Positions 36,143 through 44,901 of a stretch of 64,000 nt of DNA are shown piece by piece. The stretch comes from WJMT01 sp964445575 (GTDB taxonomy: Bacteria; Acidobacteriota; Aminicenantia; Aminicenantales; Aminicenantaceae). The position numbers were made by a program, and so were the translations under genes. The DNA is taken from contig CAYULB010000002.1 of NCBI GenBank assembly GCA_964445575.1, positions 1 through 64,000 of the forward strand, given 5' to 3'. Numbering within the stretch: position 1 is the stretch's first letter; each line of letters opens with the position of its first letter. Below the pieces are notes generated by a model. The model saw only the letters and a list, made by a program, of their open reading frames with translations. It made no database searches and was not told the DNA's origin.

Positions 36143-38664
36143 TACTTTCCTCTTAGTATCCTTACCGGAGCCAAATCCCAATCAGCCGTATCTTTCTCCC
36201 CATAAGCCATGTAATAGGCTGTGGTCATTCCTTCCGGGACAGACTCTGAAATGTGAATGATCCCTTTAAACTTTCCTTTTTTTGACTCTAAAACCACAGA
36301 ATCCCCTTCTTTCAAATCATATTTTTTGGCATCCTTTTTGTTCACTTTAATCCCGTTGCTATTCCGGAACATTACAAATTCAGGAATTTCCTCACTCAAC
36401 AGACAGCTTCGGTAGTAATCAAGAGTGTTCTCCATAATTAACCGTAAGGGATATTTTTGAGTCAACTTTTCCGCTCCGCTTTCAGGCCTCAGGGGTATTA
36501 ATTTTTTCTTGATTTCAGAGCTTTCTTTTAGAAAAACTCCTTTTTTCCTCCGCCTTATTTTTTCTACATCTTTAAAAGCAGGCAATCTCTGGCTCATTTC
36601 TTTTCGAATCTCTTTTTCTCCAGCGTAATTAAAATCCTTTGAGCCCATTTTCTGGGCTATTTCTGATATGATTTCCCAATCCGGTTTTGCTTCTTTCTTC
36701 TTATCCAGAGGATTTTCACTGCTCTGAATCCTTCCCTCTGTATTGACAATGGTTCCATCTGTCTCGAATAAAACAGCAGAGGGAAGTACCAGGTCAGCCC
36801 TATCCATGCTGACTCCCTTAAAGCTGTCCTGAACGATTAAAAGCTCAGGGTGTATATCTTTGGGAAGTTCTAAAGAAACTGTGGTGTATACTGCTTTATA
36901 AGCCCCTTTTTGGACTTCTTTTATAATGTCTCTAAGGCTCTCTGTTTTCTTTAAGAAATGTTCATTTAGGGAATGCCACCCTTTCTGGTTTCCTTCAGAA
37001 CTGAGAGGGAATACTCGAGCCCTGGTAAGAAGTGCCAGGTTTAAAAGAGCTTCCGTGCAAGCTTTTCCTCTTTGAGGTGAAGCAAATCGGGGACCAAAGA
37101 TAAAACCTGGTTTGTTCTTGGCTGCAATGAGATTGATGACTTTCTCAGCTTCATCAATGCTGATTCCTGTTTTTCGTTCCAACTTATCCAATGAAATCAA
37201 TCCCAACGATTTTTTAAACTCCTTAAAACCGGGTAGGGAAGAAAATTCTTTATCCCCTTTCATATCAAGGAGTATTTTTGAAAGACAGGCCAGAAAATAG
37301 GACTCCTCACCCGGCTTTATTCTCAGTTTTTTTGAAGCATATCTATCTACAGATTTTTCCAGGTTTCCGGCTTTGATGAAATCCGCTCCTTTGGTCAAAG
37401 CTTTTAAAATCCTTACCCAAACAAGGGGATTGGTCTCAATGATATTCTCTCCCATCAAAAACAAAACATCCAGGTCAGATAGGTCATCCAGTTTGAATTC
37501 AACAGGAACTGAGATTTTATGCTCCCTGCTTATAGCAGAGATGAGAGAAAGAGAATCTCCTGGAGAATGACGATTGATGTTTCTTGTTTTAAGCACTTTT
37601 TCGGCAAATTGATTCAATACAAATATATCCTCGCACGATAATTGCGGAGATGTAAGCACTGCGATTTGATCTGGTTTGTATTTATTCAGTCTTTTTGAGG
37701 CATAATCAATCGCTTCATCCCAGGCAACTTCTTCTAAATGATTGTTTTTCCTTACTAAGGGCTTTTCAATCCTGTTTTCACTCTGCAGTACATCTCTCAG
37801 CGCAAAGCGTCCCCTTACACAGGCCTGTCCCGCATTGACAGGGCTTTCCTTGAACACATCCACGTTTAATAATTTGTTTTCATGGAAATTAAAAATAACA
37901 GAACATCCTGTGCTGCACAGCGGACAAACCGTTTTTTTATTCTTGTCAGGAGGACTCTCATATTTAACAGCTTTCTCTGTGAGGGCTCCTGTGGGACAAA
38001 CATCAACGCAAGCTCCGCAGAATTGACATCCTGAATCAAGCAGAGGCTTTTCCAAGTTTGTTCCCACTACTGTTCTGGCTCCCCGTCTTATAAAAGAGAT
38101 GACTGAAAGTCCCCTTACTTCTCGGCAGACTCTCACACACCGTCCGCAGAGTATACAAAGATTATAATTCCGGTCAAAAAACGGATCGTCTTTTTCAATC
38201 TCTAGTTCCCGATAGACTGAGGGAAAGGTTACGGTCTCAAGACCCACTTCCTCAACCACTTTCTGAAGTTCACAGCGTCCGTTATTAGGGCAGAGAACAC
38301 ATCCAGTGACTTCATCTACTTTTCTTATGGTTGCTTTATGCTCATCACAGCTTTCTTTTTCTTCACAGATCAGACAGGCACTGGGATGCTCAGTTAAGAT
38401 CAATTCCAGGATGTTCTTTCTCAGCTTCTTAATCCCAGGAGTATTTGTTCTGACTTTCATTCCTTCCTTAACATAAGTACTGCAGGAAGGGACATATCCT
38501 TTCATGCCTTCAACTTTGACCAGACACAATCTGCACCCAGAGAAAGGATCGAGCTCCTTAAAATCACAGAGTGAAGGAATGTAGATTTTATTTTCTTTAG
38601 CCAGCTCCAGTATGGTTTTTGTTTCTTTGGTCTCTATTTCTTTTCCATCAATGCTTATTTTCAT
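36142..38664 (-). CDS. NuoG-like iron-sulfur/molybdopterin-fold subunit
   Basis: 840 aa. An N-terminal [2Fe-2S] ferredoxin domain (IPSLCDFKELDPFSGCRLCL), a His/Cys-liganded cluster segment (CLICEEKESCDEH) and two [4Fe-4S] clusters (CILCGRCVRVCREV and CQFCGACVDVCPTGA) precede a molybdopterin-oxidoreductase fold. That fold starts with its own [4Fe-4S] motif (VCPLCSTGCSVIFN and C in GQACVRGRFA). In formate dehydrogenases a catalytic Cys or Sec lies at the start of the next domain; here the corresponding stretch reads NINRHSPGDSLSL and no in-frame TGA exists. It is therefore probably an electron-wiring subunit like NuoG and not a formate dehydrogenase. It overlaps nuoF by 4 bases. Confidence 0.85.
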   Translation of the reverse strand: MKISIDGKEIETKETKTILELAKENKIYIPSLCDFKELDPFSGCRLCLVKVEGMKGYVPSCSTYVKEGMKVRTNTPGIKKLRKNILELILTEHPSACLICEEKESCDEHKATIRKVDEVTGCVLCPNNGRCELQKVVEEVGLETVTFPSVYRELEIEKDDPFFDRNYNLCILCGRCVRVCREVRGLSVISFIRRGARTVVGTNLEKPLLDSGCQFCGACVDVCPTGALTEKAVKYESPPDKNKKTVCPLCSTGCSVIFNFHENKLLNVDVFKESPVNAGQACVRGRFALRDVLQSENRIEKPLVRKNNHLEEVAWDEAIDYASKRLNKYKPDQIAVLTSPQLSCEDIFVLNQFAEKVLKTRNINRHSPGDSLSLISAISREHKISVPVEFKLDDLSDLDVLFLMGENIIETNPLVWVRILKALTKGADFIKAGNLEKSVDRYASKKLRIKPGEESYFLACLSKILLDMKGDKEFSSLPGFKEFKKSLGLISLDKLERKTGISIDEAEKVINLIAAKNKPGFIFGPRFASPQRGKACTEALLNLALLTRARVFPLSSEGNQKGWHSLNEHFLKKTESLRDIIKEVQKGAYKAVYTTVSLELPKDIHPELLIVQDSFKGVSMDRADLVLPSAVLFETDGTIVNTEGRIQSSENPLDKKKEAKPDWEIISEIAQKMGSKDFNYAGEKEIRKEMSQRLPAFKDVEKIRRRKKGVFLKESSEIKKKLIPLRPESGAEKLTQKYPLRLIMENTLDYYRSCLLSEEIPEFVMFRNSNGIKVNKKDAKKYDLKEGDSVVLESKKGKFKGIIHISESVPEGMTTAYYMAYGEKDTADWDLAPVRILRGK

Positions 38665-40574
38665 TTTTCCGTCTTTTTCTTTTGATGCTCTTTCAAGACC
38701 TTTTGTTTTTCTTTCCCTGTATATTTAGACACTGCACTGACTTTAGGAGGACAGACATCCAAACAGGCTCCACATTTGATGCATACATCCTGGTCAATGA
38801 AATGCACTTCTTTCCTCTCTCCACTAATAGCATCTACAGGACAGTTCTTTTTACACAATAAACAGCCCACACATTTTTCAGGCTCAATATAATAAACGAT
38901 TAAATCTTTACAGGCCAATGCGGAACAGCTTTTCTTTTCAATGTGTTCTTTGTACTCATCCAAAAAATACCGAAGAGTAGTTAACACAGGATTGGGAGCG
39001 GTTTGACCTAATCCACACAGAGAAGCGTTCTTAACGGTTTCTGCTAAGTTTTGGAGCTTCTTGATATCTCCCTTTTCTCCTTTTCCTTGGGTTATACGAG
39101 TCAAAATATCAACCATCTCTTTGGTTCCGATTCGGCAGGGAACACATTTTCCGCAGGACTCCTCCTGAGTGAATTTCAAAAAGTACCTGGCTACATCCAC
39201 CATGCAGGTCCCCTCATCCATGACTATCATCCCACCGGAGCCCATGATAGAGCCTGCTTTGGTCAAGGTATCAAAATCTATGGGTTGATCCAGCATATCC
39301 GCCGGAATGCACCCTCCGGAGGGCCCTCCGGTTTGAACAGCCTTGAACTTTTTTCCGTCTTTTATTCCTCCTCCGATATCATAAATGATTTCTCTTAAAG
39401 TCATTCCCATAGGCACTTCTACCAGACCGGTGTTGTTTATCTTTCCCACCAAGGAAAAAATCTTTGTTCCTTTGCTTAATTCCGTGCCTATCCGGGAGTA
39501 CCAGTCCGAACCTCTATCAATGATCAACGGCACATTGGCCCAGGTTTCCACATTATTGATATTGGTAGGCTTTCCCCATAATCCCTCATCAGCTGGATAA
39601 GGGGGACGCTGCCTTGGGAAAGCACGGCGGCCCTCAATAGAAGCCATCAAAGATGTTTCTTCCCCAGAAACAAAGGCTCCTGCGCCTTTAAAGACATTTA
39701 TGTCAAATTCAAAACCAGAACCAAATATGGATTTTCCCAAAAACCCGTATTCCCGAGCCTTCTTGAGAGCCAAGGTGATATTCTGAACAGCAAGGGGGTA
39801 CTCCAGCCGGACATAAATATATCCCTCATTGGCACCTATGGCGTACGCTCCAATGATCATACCTTCAATAATGCTGTGAGGGTTGCCTTCCAGTAAACTG
39901 CGGTCCATGTAAGCTCCTGGGTCTCCCTCATCAGCATTGCATATGATGTACTTTTCAGAAGACTCGGATTCCCGGCATATCTCCCATTTCTTTCCAGTGA
40001 GGAAGCCTCCGCCGCCTCTTCCCCTCAGCCCTGATTTTTTGACTTCAGAAATGATTTCCTCAGGTTCCATCTCAAATAAGGCTCGGCTCACCGCTTTGTA
40101 TCCATCCAGAGCTATGTAATCCTCTATATCAGTGGGATCTATAAATCCGTTTCTTCCAAATATAATCCGTTTTTGCTTTTTATAAAATGGGACCTCTTTC
40201 TCTTTTTCGATCTCTTCCCCTGTTTGAGGCTCTTTATAGAGAAGTCTGGAAATAACTTTTTTTTCAATCGCGGTCTTTGAGATGATTTCTTTGATATCCT
40301 TGTTTTTGACTCTTTGATAAAAAATCCCCTCCGGTTGAATGACCACAATTGGACCGCGTTCACAAAATCCGTGGCACCCGGTGACTCTTATGTCAATTTT
40401 TTTTTCAAGCTTTTGCTTCCTGATCTCATCTTTAAATTCCTGTGCAATCTCCACACAGCCATAAGCATGACATCCAGTTCCACCACAGATTGTGATACAG
40501 GTTTTTTCTTTGTCTCTTGATTCAATGACCTTTGCCCTGAGCTTTTCTAATTTTTTTGGATCAGCTTTTTTCAT
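38661..40574 (-). CDS. nuoF: NuoF/HydB-type NADH-binding FMN subunit
   Basis: 637 aa, the HydB layout. An N-terminal thioredoxin-like [2Fe-2S] domain (CITICGGTGCHAYGC, CHGFCERGP) is followed by the NuoF core with the NADH/FMN motif GLRGRGGGGFLTGKKWEI and the [4Fe-4S] motif ESCGKCVPCRIGT with a later C in NASLCGLGQ. The C-terminal two-cluster ferredoxin is CVGCLLCKKNCPVDA plus CIKCGACLDVCPP. The C-terminal ferredoxin distinguishes it from respiratory NuoF and is typical of bifurcating hydrogenases and related complexes. Start ATG 40574 has AAAGGA just upstream. Confidence 0.92.
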   Translation of the reverse strand: MKKADPKKLEKLRAKVIESRDKEKTCITICGGTGCHAYGCVEIAQEFKDEIRKQKLEKKIDIRVTGCHGFCERGPIVVIQPEGIFYQRVKNKDIKEIISKTAIEKKVISRLLYKEPQTGEEIEKEKEVPFYKKQKRIIFGRNGFIDPTDIEDYIALDGYKAVSRALFEMEPEEIISEVKKSGLRGRGGGGFLTGKKWEICRESESSEKYIICNADEGDPGAYMDRSLLEGNPHSIIEGMIIGAYAIGANEGYIYVRLEYPLAVQNITLALKKAREYGFLGKSIFGSGFEFDINVFKGAGAFVSGEETSLMASIEGRRAFPRQRPPYPADEGLWGKPTNINNVETWANVPLIIDRGSDWYSRIGTELSKGTKIFSLVGKINNTGLVEVPMGMTLREIIYDIGGGIKDGKKFKAVQTGGPSGGCIPADMLDQPIDFDTLTKAGSIMGSGGMIVMDEGTCMVDVARYFLKFTQEESCGKCVPCRIGTKEMVDILTRITQGKGEKGDIKKLQNLAETVKNASLCGLGQTAPNPVLTTLRYFLDEYKEHIEKKSCSALACKDLIVYYIEPEKCVGCLLCKKNCPVDAISGERKEVHFIDQDVCIKCGACLDVCPPKVSAVSKYTGKEKQKVLKEHQKKKTEK

Positions 40575-41034
40575 TATTCCTTTTCTTCTTTTCTTCTTCC
40601 TCCATACGGTCAATTATTTTTTTCACATCCCTGGTGGTAGCATGTCCGTGATAATGACCGTCTCCGATCACTATAGGCCCCAGTGCACAAGCTCCAACGC
40701 AGTTGACGGTCTCTAAGGTAACATATTTATCCTCAGTGGTTTGACCAGGAGAGATATTCAGTCTGCGTGAAAATTCATCCAATACTGCGGGAGCCCCCCG
40801 AACATGGCAAGCTGTTCCCATACAAATGGTGATGGTATGCTTCCCTTTTGGTTCCAAGGTAAAGGCATTGTAAAAAGTCAAAACTCCATACACATCCCCC
40901 TCAGATATTCCCAGATATTTGGATATAACAGAAATAGCTTGAGGAGAGATAAATCCCTGGTCAGATTGGACACGGTGAAGAATATGGATGAGCTCTTTCT
41001 TATCAGGCCTAAATTCTTTTAAAATATTCTCCAT
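40561..41034 (-). CDS. nuoE: NuoE/HydC-type [2Fe-2S] subunit
   Basis: About 157 aa thioredoxin-like ferredoxin. Cluster ligands: CMGTACHVRGA, then ETVNCVGACALGPI. The N-terminal helical part reads KELIHILHRVQSDQGFISPQ. It passes electrons between the FMN subunit and the other clusters. ATG 41034 couples to the stop of the AlaDH-like gene (TGAGATG); an upstream ATG at 41061 would overlap it by 26 bases. Neither has a strong ribosome site. It overlaps nuoF by 14 bases. Confidence 0.9.
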   Translation of the reverse strand: MENILKEFRPDKKELIHILHRVQSDQGFISPQAISVISKYLGISEGDVYGVLTFYNAFTLEPKGKHTITICMGTACHVRGAPAVLDEFSRRLNISPGQTTEDKYVTLETVNCVGACALGPIVIGDGHYHGHATTRDVKKIIDRMEEEEKKKRNNEKS

Positions 41035-41035
41035 C

Positions 41036-42169
41036 TCAAGTTGGGTTTCTTTCCTCTTCATTAAATTCTAATTTCTGGTATGGCAGTTTAAATCTTTCAG
41101 CAATGTTCTTTTTAACCAGACTTTTCCGATACATATAAACACCACAACATAAGGCTTGATTCCTCTTTAAGGCTTCATGGAGCCCTAACTCTCCTATCTG
41201 AAGTATGTAGGGGATCACCAGATTAGAAAGCACCTTAGTTGAAGTTCTGCTGACAGAGGAAGTGATGTTGGGCACACAATAATGGATAACTCCTTCTTCT
41301 GTAAATGTGGGATGCTCCAAAGTAGTGGGACGGCTGGTCTCAATACAACCACCCTGGTCAATGGATAGGTCTATGATAACAGAGCCTTTTTTCATTCTTT
41401 TGACCATTTCCTTGGTGATCATAATGGGAGCTCTCCGTCCGGGGCGCAGTACAGCTCCTATAAGCACATCCGCGATCTCTGACATCCTCTGCAGGTTGTA
41501 ATTGCTTGCCATGAGGGTCACCAGTCTCCCTTGGGTCATATCTTCCAGTTCCTTTAATTTATCCATATAACGACCTAAAGCAATGGTATGGGCCCCTGCT
41601 CCAATCATGGCTTTGATAGCACTCCTTGCCAAGATGGTGCTTCCTACGATTACAGCTGTAGCTGGGGGAACACTGACCACCCCTCCCAGGATCACTCCCC
41701 TTCCTCCGTAACAGGACTGAAGAAAATGCCCTGAAATGACATGGCACATTTGGCCGGCTATTTCACTCAGACTACCAATAAAAGGAAGATCTCCTTCATT
41801 GTCCTCTACAATCTCATACCCTATCATAGTGACATTTTTCTTCATCAGCTCTTCGATGATGCCCTTCTTTGCCACCGCCAGATGATGGAATCCGAAAAGG
41901 ATTTGATTTTCTCTAACCAAGCCACATTCTTCTTCATTTAAAGGAGAAATATTCAGCACTATGTCTGAACGGCCGAAAACTTCTTCTTTGGTAAAAACGA
42001 TCTCAGCTCCCAATGAGACAAAGTCCTCATTTGAGTATCCTGCTTTGAGGCCAGCCCCTGCCTGCATAAACACTTTGTGCCCTTTTTCAACCAGAAAAGA
42101 CACTCCGCTCGGAGAGAGTCCAGTTCTGTTTTCTATTTTCGAACTCTCATTTATAACTCCGATGTTCAT
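41036..42169 (-). CDS. Alanine dehydrogenase/PNT-family protein, divergent
   Basis: 377 aa, matching alanine dehydrogenase over its full length. NESSKIENRTGLSPSGVSFL contains the substrate arginine, GFHHLA the catalytic histidine region, and DLSIDQGGCIETSRPTTLEH and YCVPNITSSVSRTSTKVLSN the C-terminal motifs. Two key features are altered. The catalytic-lysine motif VKVKEP is replaced by VLNISPL, and the nucleotide-binding GGGVVGTNA is replaced by IVGSTILARSA. It may therefore have a different substrate or be regulatory. ATG 42169 has GGAGG 8 bases upstream. It is the first gene of the redox operon. Confidence 0.75.
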   Translation of the reverse strand: MNIGVINESSKIENRTGLSPSGVSFLVEKGHKVFMQAGAGLKAGYSNEDFVSLGAEIVFTKEEVFGRSDIVLNISPLNEEECGLVRENQILFGFHHLAVAKKGIIEELMKKNVTMIGYEIVEDNEGDLPFIGSLSEIAGQMCHVISGHFLQSCYGGRGVILGGVVSVPPATAVIVGSTILARSAIKAMIGAGAHTIALGRYMDKLKELEDMTQGRLVTLMASNYNLQRMSEIADVLIGAVLRPGRRAPIMITKEMVKRMKKGSVIIDLSIDQGGCIETSRPTTLEHPTFTEEGVIHYCVPNITSSVSRTSTKVLSNLVIPYILQIGELGLHEALKRNQALCCGVYMYRKSLVKKNIAERFKLPYQKLEFNEEERNPT

Positions 42170-42196
42170 GAAGTCTTCCTCCATCAATAAAAAAAC

Positions 42197-42224
42197 ATCT
42201 TATCAAATAGATATTTTAAGTCAA
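42197..42224 (-). promoter_or_regulatory. Sigma-70-type promoter of the redox operon
   Basis: On the minus strand TTGACT (42224-42219) is followed after 16 bases by TAAGAT (42202-42197), about 28 bases before the ATG at 42169. It is a plausible start for the seven-gene operon down to 32425. Confidence 0.5.
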
Positions 42225-42280
42225 CGATTTTTATCAAACAATGCTTCCACCGTCTGAATAAATCCATATCCTCGTTTAAA

Positions 42281-43264
42281 TCAAACCAAAAACAGAAGTG
42301 TCCAAATAAAATAAACCGCATAGAAAAAAAGAAGAACAGCTCCTTTGAATCTTCCGAACCGGCATCCGATCCGCATGGAAGCCAGCATGATAGTCACAAT
42401 CAATATCATGTAAGGGAAGGTAAACCCGATTACCTGGGGTTCTACATTTATAGGTCTTACTACCGCAGACATTCCAATGATCCACAGGATATTCAGCACA
42501 TCCGCACCTAAGATGTTCCCCACTGCAATCTCTCCTTCACCTTTGAAAGCTGCTGTGACTGCAGTTGAAATTTCAGGAAGGGAAGTCCCTAGTGCGATGA
42601 CTGTAAGCCCGATTATGGTTTCTGAAATAGAGAAGTAAAGCGAGATATTAACAGCAGACCATATAACAATTCTGCTGGTTAAAACCACTCCGATGATCCC
42701 GCCTAAAAAATAAAAGATATGTCTTCTGATCAGTTTGGCTCTGTTTTCTTCAGAAAAGAGCTTTTCTTCTTCAATGTGTTCCTCAGGGATGGGGAGAAAT
42801 TCTTTCTTTCTTTTCTGCATAATGATTATGATTAAAAAATATGGAATTAAAAGCAGCAACAATATCATTCCTTCGATACGGCTTATTTCTCCATTTCTGA
42901 CTAATAGATAAGCAAAAAAATCAATTGCCAGAAGAAAGGACCCCACAACTCTGAGAACGCGGCAGTTGACAATGATAGCTGTAGAGGCCACAATTCCAGC
43001 CAGTGCCATGGCGATCCCATCATCACATATCACCGAACCCACTGCATTTCCTAAAGAGATTTCAGAGTGTCCTAGAAAAGCAGCCTGCACAGAAACCGCC
43101 AATTCCGGAGCTGTGGTAGCCAGGCCTACGAGAACAATCCCTACTATCAATTTGGGTATTCTGAAAATACGGGACAACCCTGCAGAAGCATCAATAAAAA
43201 TATCTGCACACTTGAACAGCAGTAAAAAAGATACTCCCAGTGCCCCAAAATACAGAAAAATCAT
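42281..43264 (-). CDS. Calcium/sodium antiporter (CaCA family)
   Basis: 327 aa membrane protein with about ten hydrophobic segments and the two inverted alpha repeats of cation/Ca2+ exchangers: GLATTAPELAVSVQAAFLGH with SLGNAVGSVICDDG, and ALGTSLPEISTAVTAAFKGE with AVGNILGADVLNI. It exchanges Na+ or H+ for Ca2+ across the inner membrane. Its ATG overlaps the stop of the amidohydrolase gene by 4 bases, so it is translated from that operon. Confidence 0.9.
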   Translation of the reverse strand: MIFLYFGALGVSFLLLFKCADIFIDASAGLSRIFRIPKLIVGIVLVGLATTAPELAVSVQAAFLGHSEISLGNAVGSVICDDGIAMALAGIVASTAIIVNCRVLRVVGSFLLAIDFFAYLLVRNGEISRIEGMILLLLLIPYFLIIIIMQKRKKEFLPIPEEHIEEEKLFSEENRAKLIRRHIFYFLGGIIGVVLTSRIVIWSAVNISLYFSISETIIGLTVIALGTSLPEISTAVTAAFKGEGEIAVGNILGADVLNILWIIGMSAVVRPINVEPQVIGFTFPYMILIVTIMLASMRIGCRFGRFKGAVLLFFYAVYFIWTLLFLV

Positions 43265-44886
43265 CTTTGATAAACAATCCTTCCATTAAACAAAGTCATT
43301 AAAACCTGAGCGTCCTTAATATCTGAATAGTCTCTTTCAAACAAATTTTTATCCAGCACTACCAGGTCGGCCACCTTGCCTTTTTCAATCGATCCCTTAA
43401 CGCCTTCTGAAAATTCTGCATAAGCTGCATTATATGTGTAACTTAAAAGAGCCTCCTGGACAGAGATTTTTTCTTCTGGTATCCATCCTTCAGGGTGTTT
43501 CTCATCCAGAGTGCTTCGGGTCACTGCAGAAAAAATCCCTAAAAGAGGGTCCAAAGGCGCCACGGTCCAATCAGAGCCAAACGCTAATCTTACTTTATTC
43601 TTTAACAAAGACCTGAAAGGATATGATCGGCGGATTCTTGAGGGGCCGATCCTTTTTTCTGCCCATTGTCCATCATCTATCAGATGATAGGGCTGGACTG
43701 AAGCTATCAATCCCAGCTTCCCCATTCTTATGATGTCCTGGGGAATCAGGTGTTGAGCATGTTCTACCCGCCACCTTCTTTCTCTTTTTTCTCCTGACCT
43801 TATCACTTTTTCAAACAGGCTTATAATGATGTTGTTTGCTCTGTCGCCGATAGCATGGACAGCCACTTGAAGCCCCATAGCATCAGCTTTTTGGATCCTC
43901 TCTTCCATTTTTCCTTCAGGAAACATATCTGAAGCCAAAATGCCCTTATTCCCTGCATCATCTGTGTAACTCTCAAAAAATAAAGCAGTGGAAGAACCAA
44001 GAGAACCATCCACAAATCCTTTAAGTCCTCCTATCTTTAAAAATTCTTCTCCCGTGCTCTTCTTCTCTACCCCTGATTCTAACCAATGGTCTATGAGGGA
44101 AATAGGAGGGTACAATGAGATACGCACGTCTAATTTGTTCTGTGAGGATAACTTTTTATACAGTTCAAGATTCTCCAAGGGACCCATCTCATGTACGGAA
44201 GTGACTCCCTTTTTTTTGGCAAATTGGACCGCTTTTTCTGCTGCTCTAAGTTTTTCTGCTGGACCCGGCTCAGGAATGTGTTTCAATATCAAATCCGCAG
44301 CCCCATCCATCAATATTCCGGTAGGTTCTCCAGATTCCGGGTTCCTTATTATTTCTCCCCCCTCAAGATCAGGTGTGTTTTTGTTAATCCCTGCTATTTT
44401 CAATGCCAGGCTGTTTGCCAAAACCATGTGCATATCTTTTCTTGGTATGCAGACCGGATTTTCAGAAGTGACACCATCAATCCATTCTTTTTCCGGAAGC
44501 TGCTGGGAATCAAATCCAAGGTGGTCCCATTCGCCGTGGGTAATCCATTTGCCTTTTCCCAGCTTCTCAGCTTCAAGTTTTATCTTTTTTACAAACTCCT
44601 CTTTACTCCTTACATCACGCAAATTAAGCGAAGAAAGACTCATCCCTCCCTCTAAAAAATGTGTATGACAGTCTATAAACCCAGGCACAACAAAAGCTCC
44701 CTCTAAGTCAATTATTTGAGTTGAGGAACCCTTAAGATATCCCACCCGGCCCCAGGAACCGACTTCCACAATCCTTCCTTTTTTCACTGCCACTGCTTGA
44801 GCCTCTAAAAACCTTGGGTCAGCAGTCCAGAACCGTCCGTTTTTCAGGATAAGTTCTGCTTTTAACTCTGAACTTTGTTCCTTCAT
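43261..44886 (-). CDS. YtcJ-like metal-dependent amidohydrolase
   Basis: 541 aa, amidohydrolase_3 group. Metal ligands are in FVVPGFIDCHTHFLEGGMSL (H-x-H). Later histidines occur in GLQVAVHAIGDRANN and WRVEHAQHLIPQD, and the last metal aspartate in VRLAFGSDWTVAPLDPLLGI. Members hydrolyse N-formyl or other amide compounds, but most substrates are unknown. No signal peptide, so it is probably cytoplasmic. It lies in an operon between the MBL hydrolase and the antiporter. Confidence 0.88.
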   Translation of the reverse strand: MKEQSSELKAELILKNGRFWTADPRFLEAQAVAVKKGRIVEVGSWGRVGYLKGSSTQIIDLEGAFVVPGFIDCHTHFLEGGMSLSSLNLRDVRSKEEFVKKIKLEAEKLGKGKWITHGEWDHLGFDSQQLPEKEWIDGVTSENPVCIPRKDMHMVLANSLALKIAGINKNTPDLEGGEIIRNPESGEPTGILMDGAADLILKHIPEPGPAEKLRAAEKAVQFAKKKGVTSVHEMGPLENLELYKKLSSQNKLDVRISLYPPISLIDHWLESGVEKKSTGEEFLKIGGLKGFVDGSLGSSTALFFESYTDDAGNKGILASDMFPEGKMEERIQKADAMGLQVAVHAIGDRANNIIISLFEKVIRSGEKRERRWRVEHAQHLIPQDIIRMGKLGLIASVQPYHLIDDGQWAEKRIGPSRIRRSYPFRSLLKNKVRLAFGSDWTVAPLDPLLGIFSAVTRSTLDEKHPEGWIPEEKISVQEALLSYTYNAAYAEFSEGVKGSIEKGKVADLVVLDKNLFERDYSDIKDAQVLMTLFNGRIVYQR

Positions 44887-44901
44887 TTCATCATGAAAAG
44901 T

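Noticed and set aside
36142..38664. Annotation of the NuoG-like protein as a formate dehydrogenase alpha subunit
   Set aside because: The cluster motifs fit, but the catalytic Cys or Sec position is missing and there is no in-frame TGA, so formate oxidation is not supported.
36142..40574. Reading the NuoF/NuoG-like genes as an electron-bifurcating [FeFe]-hydrogenase
   Set aside because: The NuoF protein has the HydB layout, but no H-cluster motif of a hydrogenase large domain occurs in the NuoG-like protein or elsewhere in the window.
43988..44668. 226-residue open frame on the plus strand inside the amidohydrolase gene
   Set aside because: Antisense shadow of a gene with clear metal-binding motifs; no start signal or domain.
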